Shown one piece after another: positions 33,218 to 42,216 of a DNA stretch of 64,000 nt. Position 1 is the stretch's first letter. Every line of letters begins with the position of its first letter. The translations under genes and the position numbers were made by a program. Where the stretch lies: positions 1 to 64,000 of the forward strand of contig NZ_VXDB01000022.1 of NCBI RefSeq assembly GCF_008711325.1. The letters run 5' to 3'. The DNA is from Roseibium sediminis (GTDB taxonomy: Bacteria; Pseudomonadota; Alphaproteobacteria; Rhizobiales; Stappiaceae). The notes under the pieces were generated by a model that was given only the letters and a program-made list of their open reading frames with translations, ran no database searches and was not told the origin of the DNA.

Positions 33218-34732
33218 ATGACTGTCCAACCGGTGCCCGGGCCTGACGACCTTCTGCCCGGGCGTTCGTTGTTTCGCACGGTCATTCAGGATGCGACCTT
33301 TCTGGACATGATGGCGAACAACCTTGGCCTCGTAGCCCTGGTTTTCCTCGCCATTTATGTCACGGCAGCCATTTGCGCCGTCCGCGAGATCATGAACAGC
33401 AGGACGTCCCAGGGTACGATTGCATGGCTGCTGTCCCTGTTCTTCATTCCCTATGTCACTGTCCCACTCTATTTCGTCTTCGGCTGGAAGGCTTTCTCCG
33501 ACTACACCCATATCCAGCACAGGCTGGGCCGGTTGCAGCGCAGCCGCCGCGCAGACGACATGCAACTGGCCGACCAGCACGAAACAGAAGACTGGAAGGT
33601 TCTTTCGCGCATTGCCAGCCTTCCCTTTCTGGCGGGTAACAAGTGCGAGCTTCTGATCGACGGGCCGGAGACGTTCAACTCGATCATTGCCGGGATTTCT
33701 GCGGCACAGAAATCCGTGCTGGTTCAGTTCTTCACAATCGCGGACGATGAACTTGGCAACCGCCTTGCCGATGCCCTCGTCGAACGGGCTCAGGCCGGCG
33801 TTGAGGTCTACCTTCTCTACGACGATGTTGGCAGCCGAACGCTCACCCATCGCTATGTGAACCGGCTGAAAGCGGCGGGTGTGAAGGTGACCGGTTTCAA
33901 CGAAAACCACCGCTACCTGCGTTTGCTCGGACCAATGCGACTGAACTACCGCAACCACCGGAAGATCGTGGTCACGGATTTCGAACACACCTGGGTCGGC
34001 GGTCACAACGTCTCCGACCAGTATGTTGGAAAATCAAGGAAATTCGGTCACTGGCGGGACACCCATGTGAAGGTCTCGGGTCCGGCGGCCATGGCCTGCG
34101 CGCTCTCGTTTTCTGAAGACTGGCTTTGGGCAAATGGCACTGAACTCAAGCTTCCAAGTGGACACGGGCTTGAACGGCCGGGGGACGAACCTGTTCTTGT
34201 GATGCCAACCGGCCCGGCGGATGAACTGGAAGAGTGCTCCATTGCCTTTGCCGAGGCAGCGGCGCGCGCCCGGCAGCGCCTATGGATCGCAACGCCCTAT
34301 TTCGTGCCCTCCATCGATGTGCAAACGGCCCTTTATGCTGCGGCCATGCGCGGGGTCGACGTGCGCATCCTGTTGCCGGAGAAAGCCGACCATTGGACCG
34401 TTTGGCTCGCCAGCCACTCCCATGCGGACTTGATGGTCAATCGCGGCGTCAAGGTGTTCCGCTATATGGACGGTTTCCTGCACCAGAAGATCACACTGGT
34501 TGATGATGAGCTCTGCTCGATCGGGACCGTCAACTTCGACAACCGGTCCTTCCGCATCAACTTCGAAATCACGCTGTGGTTCACCCACCCGCGCATGGTG
34601 GAGAATGTCCGAGCCATGCTGGAAAAGGATTTTCAGGGCGCACGTCAAACAGGTCCCGATGATCTGGAGAACCGCAGTTATGCCTTCCGCGTTCTGGCAC
34701 AAGGCGCGAGCCTGTTCTCGCCCATCCTTTGA
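33218..34732 (+). CDS. cls: Cardiolipin synthase
   Basis: A 504-residue phospholipase D-superfamily membrane enzyme that condenses two phosphatidylglycerols into cardiolipin. Two N-terminal membrane helices (about 30-55 and 62-85, including SLFFIPYVTVPLYFVFGWKA) anchor it. Two HxKxxxxD motifs are visible: HRKIVVTD followed by WVGGHN (about 247-254) and HQKITLVDDELCSIGTVNFD near 425. Length and domain order are those of bacterial ClsA. It starts 16 bp after the cysteine synthase-like gene and may be co-transcribed with it. Confidence 0.92.
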   Translation: MTVQPVPGPDDLLPGRSLFRTVIQDATFLDMMANNLGLVALVFLAIYVTAAICAVREIMNSRTSQGTIAWLLSLFFIPYVTVPLYFVFGWKAFSDYTHIQHRLGRLQRSRRADDMQLADQHETEDWKVLSRIASLPFLAGNKCELLIDGPETFNSIIAGISAAQKSVLVQFFTIADDELGNRLADALVERAQAGVEVYLLYDDVGSRTLTHRYVNRLKAAGVKVTGFNENHRYLRLLGPMRLNYRNHRKIVVTDFEHTWVGGHNVSDQYVGKSRKFGHWRDTHVKVSGPAAMACALSFSEDWLWANGTELKLPSGHGLERPGDEPVLVMPTGPADELEECSIAFAEAAARARQRLWIATPYFVPSIDVQTALYAAAMRGVDVRILLPEKADHWTVWLASHSHADLMVNRGVKVFRYMDGFLHQKITLVDDELCSIGTVNFDNRSFRINFEITLWFTHPRMVENVRAMLEKDFQGARQTGPDDLENRSYAFRVLAQGASLFSPIL

Positions 34733-34857
34733 GTGCCCCTTGATTTCGATGTGAAAAGCGAAGTGATTTGACTTGGCGGCGGACTATTGCGCCAATCACG
34801 CAATAAGCCTATCCAGCTGACAGTTTTCCTATTCGATCTTCCCTCTGTGGAGCTTCC

Positions 34858-35505
34858 ATGTCGTTCGTTCCAGATATCGGCGTTCTGCTCACCTTTACCG
34901 CTGCGGCCCTCGTTCTGATCATCACTCCCGGTCCGGACATGACGCTGTTTCTTGGCAAGACCCTGACGCTTGGGCGATTGGCAGGGCTGGTGTGTGTCGC
35001 AGGTGCGCTGACCGGGTGCATACTCCACTCCATTCTGGCGGCCGTTGGCATTTCCGCCCTTCTCGCCGCTTCGCCGACCGCCTTCTTCGCGCTCAAGCTC
35101 TTGGGGGCCGGTTATCTGGTCTGGCTCGGCATTCAGGCTATCCGCCATGGCTCTGCGCTCAATCTGGAGGAAACGAAGGTGGTTCGGGCACCGCTTGCGG
35201 CGGTGTTCGGGCAGGCGTTGACGACCAACATGCTGAACCCAAAGGTGGTGCTGTTTTTCGTGACCTTCCTGCCGCAGTTCATTTCCATGTCCGATCCTGA
35301 CGCGGCGGGCAAACTGCTGTTTCTTGGCTTTTATTTCGTGGTCCTCAGCATTCCGATCGGCATTGCGCTTGTCCTCGGTGCGAGCGCCTTTCAAAAAGCC
35401 ATGAAGTCTTCGCCCAAGGCGATGCGTGCCTTTGACTGGGCCTTTGCGGGGATCATGGGGACTTTTGCCGTAAAGCTGCTGGCTGCCCGCGCCATCGCAA
35501 ATTGA
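34858..35505 (+). CDS. LysE-family exporter
   Basis: A 215-residue membrane protein with five to six hydrophobic segments. It shows the LysE/RhtB signatures: VLIITPGPDMTLFLGKTLTL at residues 20-40, GALTGCILHSILAAVGISAL and LNPKVVLFFVTFLPQF in the middle. It probably exports an amino acid or related metabolite. The substrate cannot be told, and the gene appears to be transcribed on its own. Confidence 0.88.
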   Translation: MSFVPDIGVLLTFTAAALVLIITPGPDMTLFLGKTLTLGRLAGLVCVAGALTGCILHSILAAVGISALLAASPTAFFALKLLGAGYLVWLGIQAIRHGSALNLEETKVVRAPLAAVFGQALTTNMLNPKVVLFFVTFLPQFISMSDPDAAGKLLFLGFYFVVLSIPIGIALVLGASAFQKAMKSSPKAMRAFDWAFAGIMGTFAVKLLAARAIAN

Positions 35506-35595
35506 AACATCCGAACATTTCCGCATCGCGCGCCCTTGCACGACCGCGTCTGACCTGTTCAAGTGGCCCAAACTTGACTGTTCGGAGCCCCGCAG

Positions 35596-36312
35596 ATGAC
35601 GACCACTCTCTTTCGCGATGACGCCTATTTGCGAACCTGCGAGGCACACGTGGTTGAGGTGAACGAACGCGGCGGGATCATTCTTGATCGGACGATTTTC
35701 TATGCGTCTGGCGGCGGGCAACCGGGCGACTCGGGGTTTCTTGAACTTGAAAACGGCGATCAAATCGCGATTGCAACGACGGTCTATGACGAGGACCGCA
35801 CCCGGATCGTCCATGTTGCTGCAGAGGGCGGCGTCCTCCCGTCCGCGGGGACCGCAGTTACCGCACATCTGGACTGGAAACGTCGCTATCGCCTAATGCG
35901 CATGCATACAGCCTTGCACCTCCTTTCCGTCGCCTTGCCCTACCCCGTCACAGGCGGCCAAATTGGGGATCCCGAAGGACGCCTTGATTTTGATATGGGC
36001 GACGAGACGCTCGACAAGGATGCGGTGCTGGCAAAACTGTCAGACCTTGTTGCCGGCGACCATGAAGTGACAACCGAATGGATCACCGATGAAGAATTGG
36101 ACGCCAATCCCGGTCTGGTGAAGACCATGTCGGTGCAACCGCCAAGGGGCTCGGGCAAGGTTCGCCTTGTGCGGATCGGCGGCGATGTCGATCTGCAGCC
36201 CTGTGGCGGAACGCACGTTTCAAGAACTTCGGAGATCGGAGCGCTGGAACTCGGCAAGACCGGGAAAAAGGGCAAGCAGAACCGGCGGGTACGTATCCGG
36301 CTAGCAGACTGA
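35596..36312 (+). CDS. Alanyl-tRNA editing protein (AlaX)
   Basis: A 238-residue free-standing editing domain that hydrolyses Ser- or Gly-tRNA(Ala). It shows the AlaRS second-domain features: ASGGGQPGDSG near the N terminus (about 38-48), the zinc motif HTALHLL (HxxxH) and PCGGTHVSRTSEIG (CxxxH), and a C-terminal KKGKQNRRVRIRL. Its length fits the AlaX-M type (second domain plus beta barrel). No synthetase domain is present. Confidence 0.9.
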   Translation: MTTTLFRDDAYLRTCEAHVVEVNERGGIILDRTIFYASGGGQPGDSGFLELENGDQIAIATTVYDEDRTRIVHVAAEGGVLPSAGTAVTAHLDWKRRYRLMRMHTALHLLSVALPYPVTGGQIGDPEGRLDFDMGDETLDKDAVLAKLSDLVAGDHEVTTEWITDEELDANPGLVKTMSVQPPRGSGKVRLVRIGGDVDLQPCGGTHVSRTSEIGALELGKTGKKGKQNRRVRIRLAD

Positions 36313-36340
36313 GGGCCGACTCGCAAACTGAGGGAAACAC

Positions 36341-36823
36341 ATGCGCCTGTCAGGAAGTTGCCATTGCGGCTCGATAAGGTTTTCGCTGGACAGCAAGACC
36401 TATTATCCCTTCAACCGCTGCTACTGCTCCATCTGTCGTAAGACGACGGGTGCCGGTGGATATGCAATCAATCTGATGGCCGACGCTGGGTCTCTTGAAT
36501 TTGAAGACCCTCATGGCCGCAAAAAGCTCTATCACGCCATCACTGATGGCAAGGAGAGCCCGGCAGAGCGACACTTTTGCGGCAATTGCGGCTCGCATCT
36601 GTGGTTATGGGACCCGCGCTGGCCTGACCTGATTCACCCGCTTGCTGCCGCCATCGACACCCCGTTACCCAAGACCCCGGAAACGGTCCATCTGATGCTC
36701 GCATCCAAGGCCGAGTGGGTGGACGTCCCGGACGGCGAAAATCACAAACATTTTGACCAGTATCCGGAGCATTCCATAGATGACTGGCACAAACTTCACG
36801 GACTGAAGGAAGGCGAGACCTGA
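36341..36823 (+). CDS. GFA-family (glutathione-dependent formaldehyde-activating-like) protein
   Basis: A 160-residue zinc protein of the GFA family: SCHCGSIRFS (6-15), CYCSICRKTTGAGGYAINL and HFCGNCGSHLWLWDPRWP supply the paired Cys zinc ligands. The original member was proposed to speed up S-hydroxymethylglutathione formation; most relatives have no proven activity. The stop codon overlaps the start of the following sulfurtransferase gene by one base, so the two are coupled. Confidence 0.9.
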   Translation: MRLSGSCHCGSIRFSLDSKTYYPFNRCYCSICRKTTGAGGYAINLMADAGSLEFEDPHGRKKLYHAITDGKESPAERHFCGNCGSHLWLWDPRWPDLIHPLAAAIDTPLPKTPETVHLMLASKAEWVDVPDGENHKHFDQYPEHSIDDWHKLHGLKEGET

Positions 36824-37677
36824 TGACTGCACCCTCACCCATCGTTTCCACGGACTGGCTGGCAGCCAATCTATCGGCTCCTGATCTCGTTGTTGTCGAT
36901 GCCTCTTGGTATCTGCCGCAGATGGGACGAAATGCGGACGCAGAATATATGGAAGGCCATATTCCCGGTGCCATTCGCTTCGATATTGACGATGTCAGCG
37001 ATCCGTCGTCAGGACTGCCGCACACCCTACCCGCTCCTCATGTCTTTGCCTCCAAGATGCGTCGGCTTGGCATCGGCGATGGTCAGCGGATCGTTGTCTA
37101 TGACGGGATAGGACTGTTTTCCGCGCCGCGCGTCTGGTGGATGTTCCGGGTCATGGGCGTGGAGGACGTCTTCATTCTGGACGGCGGAATGCGCAAGTGG
37201 AAAGCCGAAGAACGTCCGTTGGAAGATCTGCCTGTGCGACGCCCGGAGCGGCATTTTACCGCCCGGTTGAATAACCTTGCCCTGGCCGATATCGATGACG
37301 TCATGAAGGTCGTGCAATCGGGCAGCGCGCAGATCCTCGATGCACGCCCGGCTGGTCGCTTTACCGGCGCAGATCCCGAGCCCCGCGCCGGCATGCGCTC
37401 CGGTCACATGCCGGGCGCTCGCAATCTGCCCTTCAACATGCTGATGCAAGAAGACGGGACCATAAAGCCTGCTGACCAGATCGCAGCCCTGATGAAGGAT
37501 GCGGGAATAGATCCGGAACAGCCGGTGATCACCTCCTGCGGCTCGGGTGTCACCGCTGCCGTTCTGACGCTTGGCCTGACAATGATCGGTGCCAAAAACC
37601 TTCGGCTTTACGACGGTTCCTGGAGCGAATGGGGCGGCCGCAGTGACACGCCGATCGATACCGGACCGGCGTCGTAA
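36823..37677 (+). CDS. sseA: 3-Mercaptopyruvate / thiosulfate sulfurtransferase
   Basis: A 284-residue two-domain rhodanese. The N-terminal, inactive repeat contains VVVDASWYLPQMGRNADAEY and GHIPGAIRFDID. The C-terminal, active repeat contains ILDARPAGRFTGADPEPRAG and the loop SCGSGVTAAVL. The CG-S-GVT loop is that of 3-mercaptopyruvate sulfurtransferases rather than thiosulfate-specific rhodaneses. Together with the coupled GFA-type protein this suggests thiol/cysteine metabolism. Confidence 0.9.
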   Translation: MTAPSPIVSTDWLAANLSAPDLVVVDASWYLPQMGRNADAEYMEGHIPGAIRFDIDDVSDPSSGLPHTLPAPHVFASKMRRLGIGDGQRIVVYDGIGLFSAPRVWWMFRVMGVEDVFILDGGMRKWKAEERPLEDLPVRRPERHFTARLNNLALADIDDVMKVVQSGSAQILDARPAGRFTGADPEPRAGMRSGHMPGARNLPFNMLMQEDGTIKPADQIAALMKDAGIDPEQPVITSCGSGVTAAVLTLGLTMIGAKNLRLYDGSWSEWGGRSDTPIDTGPAS

Positions 37678-37685
37678 CGACATTA

Positions 37686-37714
37686 AAAAACGCCGCCAGA
37701 AATCTGGCGGCGTT
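37686..37714 (-). terminator. Terminator of the META-domain gene
   Basis: A 9-bp stem CGCCGCCAG/CTGGCGGCG with a 4-nt loop; on the minus strand it is followed by TTTTTT. It sits between the convergent sseA and META genes. Confidence 0.8.
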
Positions 37715-37737
37715 ACGTTAGCGTAGCTTTTCGCGTC

Positions 37738-38169
37738 TTACTGACGGGTCATTTTGACCAGAACCTTGCCATGGTCATCCATCAGCTCAAGCGACACCTT
37801 GTTGGCCACATAGGCCTTTGCCGCACCCAAGGCAGCAAGGAAGGCCTGCTCCTGCTTCATCACATCTTCCGGGCACAGTTTCTTCGTTGTGGCCAGGGGG
37901 GCAAAGCTGACCTTTTCCCGGTCTCCCTTCAGTCTGCCCATCACACGATTGCAGCCGGCAGACCCGAAAACACTTCCGTCGTTTTCGACCGTCAGATTCG
38001 AATCGACGGCACCGTTCGCCGGGGACCCGCCGATTTCCGTGGCTTGCCACGATCCGATGAGTACCACTGGAGCCCGTTGCGCCGCTTGCGCATTAGGGAG
38101 CGCCATTGCGAACCCGACTACTGCCAAAACGGCAGGTACTGCAACCCAGCTGAAAACACCTTTTTCCAT
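37738..38169 (-). CDS. Secreted META-domain protein (HslJ-like)
   Basis: A 143-residue protein with a signal peptide (KGVFSWVAVPAVLAVVGFAM, cleavage near NAQAAQRA) and one META domain (about 35-143): LIGSWQATEIGGSPA, VFGSAGCNRVMGRLKGD, FAPLATTKKLCPEDVMKQEQ. META domains occur in E. coli HslJ, linked to heat and novobiocin response, but the molecular role is unknown. The ATG at 38169 is chosen because it puts the hydrophobic region at the N terminus; the frame is open to 38223. Confidence 0.8.
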   Translation of the reverse strand: MEKGVFSWVAVPAVLAVVGFAMALPNAQAAQRAPVVLIGSWQATEIGGSPANGAVDSNLTVENDGSVFGSAGCNRVMGRLKGDREKVSFAPLATTKKLCPEDVMKQEQAFLAALGAAKAYVANKVSLELMDDHGKVLVKMTRQ

Positions 38170-38753
38170 AGACTTGAAACCCGATCCTGCTTGTTTTCGA
38201 AAAATAGGCAACGGCCTTTCCATATGCAGATTACGTCGGGAAAGACGGCATCCTTATGGCAAGCCCTATACCTCGGTGCGATTGACAGGACCCGGCTGAC
38301 AGTACGCGCTTCATCTGTTCAAGATGCGAGGCAGTCTACAACCTGAGAGATGCGCAAGAAAATTCAAAAACCTGCACCAAGCCATTGTTGTCATCGAGAG
38401 CTCGCAGAGGCATTTCTACCTATACGTACATTGATCTGGATTGTTATCCAGCTGACGATCGCCGCATTCAATTGATGATACCTGTCAGACCTTGCCTCCG
38501 TTTTTAATCAATTTCAAGACAAAATCCCCACAACACTCTACACTACTTTGCGCATTGCTATTTTCACCAACCACAACAGGTCTTATCGCCAGAATTTACA
38601 TCGCTATTTTTCCGAAAAATTGCATATAATGACAATTCAACATGAACATTGGCACCATCCCGTACTATTTATGCAATTCAGATGGACGCCCCCAACCAAC
38701 TATTCTAAGTTTTCGCCGTTCTGTTTTTTAATTTGACCATTGGGAGTCATGGT
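38170..38753. other. 584-bp AT-rich intergenic region upstream of the sulfatase
   Basis: This stretch is clearly richer in A+T than its surroundings, especially 38500-38735. I see no convincing gene: a 62-codon frame at 38548-38736 lacks a ribosome site and codon pattern. It must hold the divergent promoters of the META gene and the sulfatase cluster. CTGGAT-TGTT-ATCCAG at 38436-38451 is a small perfect dyad that could be an operator. The low GC content suggests binding by nucleoid proteins or transferred DNA. Confidence 0.5.
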
Positions 38754-38816
38754 ATGCATTGGAAGGCCTTATCCTAGGCCAGCACATTCGTCGGGCGAAC
38801 ACTCGCCGGCGCTGCC
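38754..38816 (+). other. Disrupted 5' end of the sulfatase gene (in-frame TAG at 38775-38777)
   Basis: An ATG at 38754 with GGGAG 7 nt upstream is in frame with the sulfatase. The frame reads MHWKALS, stop (TAG), then ASTFVGRTLAGAALGTLLMV and on into the annotated protein. Joined, this is a standard signal peptide with a basic start, hydrophobic core and an A-A cleavage site before DKPN. A single base change (for example AAG to TAG) would explain it. No ATG or GTG follows the stop until 38832. Confidence 0.75.
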
Positions 38817-40319
38817 TTGGGAACTCTACTCATGGTTGGCAGCGGCTTTGCCGCCGACAAACCAAACATCCTCGTCATTTGGGGTGACGATGTGGGCTGG
38901 GCCAACGCCAGCGCCTATAACCGCGGCATGATGGGGTACAGAACCCCAAACATCGACCGTATTGCATCTGAAGGTGCGCTGTTTACCGACTGGTATGGCC
39001 AGCAAAGTTGCACCGCAGGTCGTGCAGCCTTCATTACGGGCCAGAGCCCGTTCCGTACCGGCCTGCTCAAGGTTGGCCTGCCAGGCGCCAAGGAAGGTTT
39101 GTCCGAACTGGACCCCACCATTGCCGGCCTCCTCAAGAACCACGGCTACATGACGGGACAATACGGCAAAAACCATCTGGGCGATCTGGATGAGCATCTG
39201 CCGACCAACCACGGCTTTGATGAGTTCTTCGGAAACCTCTATCATCTGAATGCCGAGGAAGAGCCGGAGCACCCGGATTACCCGAAGAGCGCCGAATTCC
39301 GCGAGCGTTTTGGCCCGCGTGGCGTGATCAAGTCGAGCGCTGACGGTTCCATCGAGGATACCGGTCCGCTGACCAAGAAGCGCATGGAAACCGTTGATGA
39401 GGAAATCACCGCGGGTGCCATAGACTTCATGGAACGCGCCACGGCGTCCGACAAGCCGTTCTTCCTTTGGTGGAACGCCACCCGCATGCATGTGAATACC
39501 CACCTCAAGCCGGAATCCGATGGAGTTACCGGCCTTGGCATCTACGCAGATGGCATGGTGGAACACGACGGTCACGTTGGTCAGATTCTCGACAAGCTTG
39601 ACGAGCTGGGCATCGCCGACAACACGATCATCATGTACTCCTCCGACAATGGCGCGGAAGTATTCTCCTGGCCGGATGGCGGCACCACGCCGTTCCGCAA
39701 CGAGAAAAACTCCAACTGGGACGGCGGCTATCGCGTTCCCACGCTCATCAAGTGGCCGGGTGTGATCGAGCCGGGAACGATCTATAACGACGTGTTTTCC
39801 CACGAGGACATGCTTCCGACCCTTCTGGCTGCCGCCGGCGAACCCGATATCAAGGAAAAGCTGCTGACAGGTCATGAAGCCATTGGCCGGAACTACAAGG
39901 TTCACCTCGATGGCTACAACCTGATGCCGTATTTCAAGGGTGAAACCGACGAAGCTCCGCGCAAGGAGTTCTTCTACTGGACCGACGACGGTCAGCTGGC
40001 GAACCTTCGCTACGACCGCTGGAAGATGGTCTTCATGGAGCAGCGCGCAATCGGCTTCAACGTTTGGCAGGAGCCGCTGGTGACCCTTCGCTTGCCGAAA
40101 CTGTTCGACATGCGCGGTGATCCGTTCGAGCGTGCAGACATCGAATCGTCCAACTACGACATGTGGCGTTTCGACCGGGCCTTCCTCGTCCTGCCGGCCG
40201 TTGATTATGTCGCTCGTCACCTTGCGACCTATCAGGAGTTCCCGCCGCGTCAGGCACCGGGCAGCTTCAACCTGAATCAGGTTCTTGAGACGCTGCAGAA
40301 CAATCCGTCGTCCAATTGA
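38817..40319 (+). CDS. Arylsulfatase-type sulfatase, signal peptide interrupted upstream
   Basis: A sulfatase of the alkaline-phosphatase superfamily, 500 residues from TTG 38817. Metal and active-site parts are present: NILVIWGDDVGW (Asp pair), the formylglycine motif SCTAGRAAFITG (Cys type, but C-T-A-G-R instead of C-x-P-x-R), YGKNHLGD and YSSDNGAEVFSWPDGG. It would be periplasmic, but the ATG with the good ribosome site (38754) is cut off by a TAG codon; from TTG 38817 or ATG 38832 the signal peptide lacks its basic start. The body of the gene is intact. The first gene of the cluster ending at 50476. Confidence 0.85.
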   Translation: MGTLLMVGSGFAADKPNILVIWGDDVGWANASAYNRGMMGYRTPNIDRIASEGALFTDWYGQQSCTAGRAAFITGQSPFRTGLLKVGLPGAKEGLSELDPTIAGLLKNHGYMTGQYGKNHLGDLDEHLPTNHGFDEFFGNLYHLNAEEEPEHPDYPKSAEFRERFGPRGVIKSSADGSIEDTGPLTKKRMETVDEEITAGAIDFMERATASDKPFFLWWNATRMHVNTHLKPESDGVTGLGIYADGMVEHDGHVGQILDKLDELGIADNTIIMYSSDNGAEVFSWPDGGTTPFRNEKNSNWDGGYRVPTLIKWPGVIEPGTIYNDVFSHEDMLPTLLAAAGEPDIKEKLLTGHEAIGRNYKVHLDGYNLMPYFKGETDEAPRKEFFYWTDDGQLANLRYDRWKMVFMEQRAIGFNVWQEPLVTLRLPKLFDMRGDPFERADIESSNYDMWRFDRAFLVLPAVDYVARHLATYQEFPPRQAPGSFNLNQVLETLQNNPSSN

Positions 40320-40326
40320 TGACGTC

Positions 40327-40352
40327 GATGCGGCGGGCTCTCCCGCCGCATC
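40327..40352 (+). terminator. Hairpin between sulfatase and phosphatase genes
   Basis: A perfect 11-bp stem GATGCGGCGGG/CCCGCCGCATC with a CTCT loop, 8 nt after the sulfatase stop. No T run follows directly, so it may stabilise the upstream mRNA end or terminate weakly. Confidence 0.6.
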
Positions 40353-40394
40353 ACTTCCATGTTTTGTTTTTGTTATTCAGGGAGCACGGCATCC

Positions 40395-42095
40395 ATGCAG
40401 AAGCCGGTAGCACGGAGCCTTGCGTGTATTGCGCTTTTCGGTTCGACACATATGGCATTGGCTGACGTCGTCGAGCATCCGAAGCCAAAACTCGTTCTTC
40501 AGATCACGGTAGACCAGCTGCGTGGCGACCTTCTGGATCGAAATGCACGGCACTTCGGACCATCTGGCTTCCGCCTTTTGATGGAAAACGGTGCGTTCTA
40601 CACGAATGCCCACCACCGCCACGCCAACACCGAAACCATTGTCGGACATACAACGCTTGCCACCGGGACTGACCCGGCGGTTCACGGTATGGTGGCGAAT
40701 ATCTGGTTTGACCGAAAGACCGGCGCACCGAACTACAATGTTCAGGATGCAGATTTTCCGCTCGTTGGAGCCGGTGGTGTAGACAAGTCAACCGAACTTG
40801 ACCCCACCCAAAGGGCCGCCACAACGGACGGACGCTCGCCCAACGCCATCCTGTCATCAACACTGTCCGACGAGATAGCTATCGGGATTGGACAGGTAGC
40901 CAAGATATTTGGCGTATCGATCAAGGACCGAGGCGCCATATCCATGGCAGGCCATGTCGGGACCGCCTATTGGTTCTCCAAGAGCGAGGGGCGTTTCATC
41001 AGTTCGAGTTACTACATGGATGCCTATCCGGCGTGGGTCGACGGCTGGAATACCGCTGGCCACGTATCGGCCTATGGCGGAACGACGTGGTCACTCGCCG
41101 ACCCGGTTGAAACCTATCGCTTCCGCTCGATGGACGACATGGAGTGGGAAACCGACTTTCCGGGCTATGGCCGTGTGTTTCCCCATCCCTATGGAGCCGC
41201 AGACGACAAATACTTCACAACGAGGCTGACGCTTGGCCCTGCGGGAGATTCGCTGACCGCATCCTTTGCAAAGGAATTGATCGCAGCAGAGGGCATTGGC
41301 GAAGATAGTATAACGGATTATCTGGCGGTGAGCTTTTCATCGACCGATTATGTCGGCCACATCTTCGGCCCGTCCAGCCTGGAAACCGAGGACAATCTGC
41401 GCCATTTGGATGACACGCTGACCGACTTTCTAACTTACGTCGATCAGAAGATCGGCCTTGAGAACACTTTGGTCGTTCTGTCGGCTGACCACGGTGCAGC
41501 AGAAGTTCCCGGCTATTTGCGATCCATTGGAATAGACGCCCATTATTTCGATTTTGACGTCGTTGACCTGCAGCCGAGCATTGCAAGATTGCGGGCAGAA
41601 TTCGGGATTGCCGAAAAGCTCGTGAAGAGCTTCTCCAACCCTTACGTTTATCTCGACGATGAGGTCATCACTGCGAACGGGCTCGATAAAACGCTCGTCG
41701 CTCGCAGAGTTGCTGAAGAGCTGCAACAGTTACCGGGGATCGCATTCGCCTTGTCGAGCGACGACCTTAGAAACGGCGACATTGCCAGAACACCGGTTGC
41801 CGATGCGGTTCTCGCGAATTTCCATGCCTCAAGATCAGGCGACATCTATGTCGTCTTCGAGCCGCACTGGTTCATTGGCGACATGGATGGCTTGACGGTT
41901 GCCGGCGCGCATGGCTCCCCCTGGACCTACGATACCCATGTGCCGATCATTCTGGTTGGCCGTGGCATCGAAGCTCAACGGATCAGCAGACGTGTCGAGA
42001 CTGTCGACCTGGCTCCCACCATTTCCGCCTACCTCCGGATCAAGGCTCCAAGCGGCGCTCGTGGTCAGGTGTTGAGCGAAGCAACCGGCGACTGA
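40395..42095 (+). CDS. PafA-like alkaline phosphatase-family protein, secreted
   Basis: A 566-residue phosphomonoesterase-type enzyme of the alkaline phosphatase superfamily. A signal peptide (MQKPVARSLACIALFGSTHM, cleavage after ALA) leads to metal-binding Asp in LVLQITVDQLRGD, the probable nucleophile Thr in ANTETIVGHTTLATGTDP, DYVGHIFGPSS, LSADHGAAEVP and VAGAHGSPWTYDTHVP. This order matches PafA-type, zinc-dependent, calcium-independent phosphatases. A broad periplasmic phosphate-ester activity is likely. The ATG at 40395 is preferred since it opens the signal peptide. It follows the sulfatase in the same direction, 75 bp downstream. Confidence 0.85.
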   Translation: MQKPVARSLACIALFGSTHMALADVVEHPKPKLVLQITVDQLRGDLLDRNARHFGPSGFRLLMENGAFYTNAHHRHANTETIVGHTTLATGTDPAVHGMVANIWFDRKTGAPNYNVQDADFPLVGAGGVDKSTELDPTQRAATTDGRSPNAILSSTLSDEIAIGIGQVAKIFGVSIKDRGAISMAGHVGTAYWFSKSEGRFISSSYYMDAYPAWVDGWNTAGHVSAYGGTTWSLADPVETYRFRSMDDMEWETDFPGYGRVFPHPYGAADDKYFTTRLTLGPAGDSLTASFAKELIAAEGIGEDSITDYLAVSFSSTDYVGHIFGPSSLETEDNLRHLDDTLTDFLTYVDQKIGLENTLVVLSADHGAAEVPGYLRSIGIDAHYFDFDVVDLQPSIARLRAEFGIAEKLVKSFSNPYVYLDDEVITANGLDKTLVARRVAEELQQLPGIAFALSSDDLRNGDIARTPVADAVLANFHASRSGDIYVVFEPHWFIGDMDGLTVAGAHGSPWTYDTHVPIILVGRGIEAQRISRRVETVDLAPTISAYLRIKAPSGARGQVLSEATGD

Positions 42096-42162
42096 ACCCT
42101 TTTCGACCCGCCTGCTACCACCATTGGGGTCCGCAGGCGTCCGTTTTGAACTCCCTATTGCA

Positions 42163-42188
42163 GCGCAGCCTGCCGGATCAGGCTGCGC
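42163..42188 (+). other. Perfect 10-bp hairpin upstream of moxR
   Basis: GCGCAGCCTG/CAGGCTGCGC with a CCGGAT loop lies 28 bp before the moxR start and has no T run. It may mark a processing or stability point between the enzyme genes and the MoxR/VWA genes. Confidence 0.5.
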
Positions 42189-42216
42189 AGGACTGACCAG
42201 TAGATCGGAACGTCAG

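Noticed and set aside
38548..38736. 62-codon frame upstream of the sulfatase
   Set aside because: AT-rich, no ribosome site, composition unlike coding DNA here.
38740..38931. Alternative frame starting at ATG 38749 as a leader peptide of the sulfatase
   Set aside because: It runs out of frame with the enzyme and encodes a Pro-rich peptide; the frame from ATG 38754 explains the signal peptide better.
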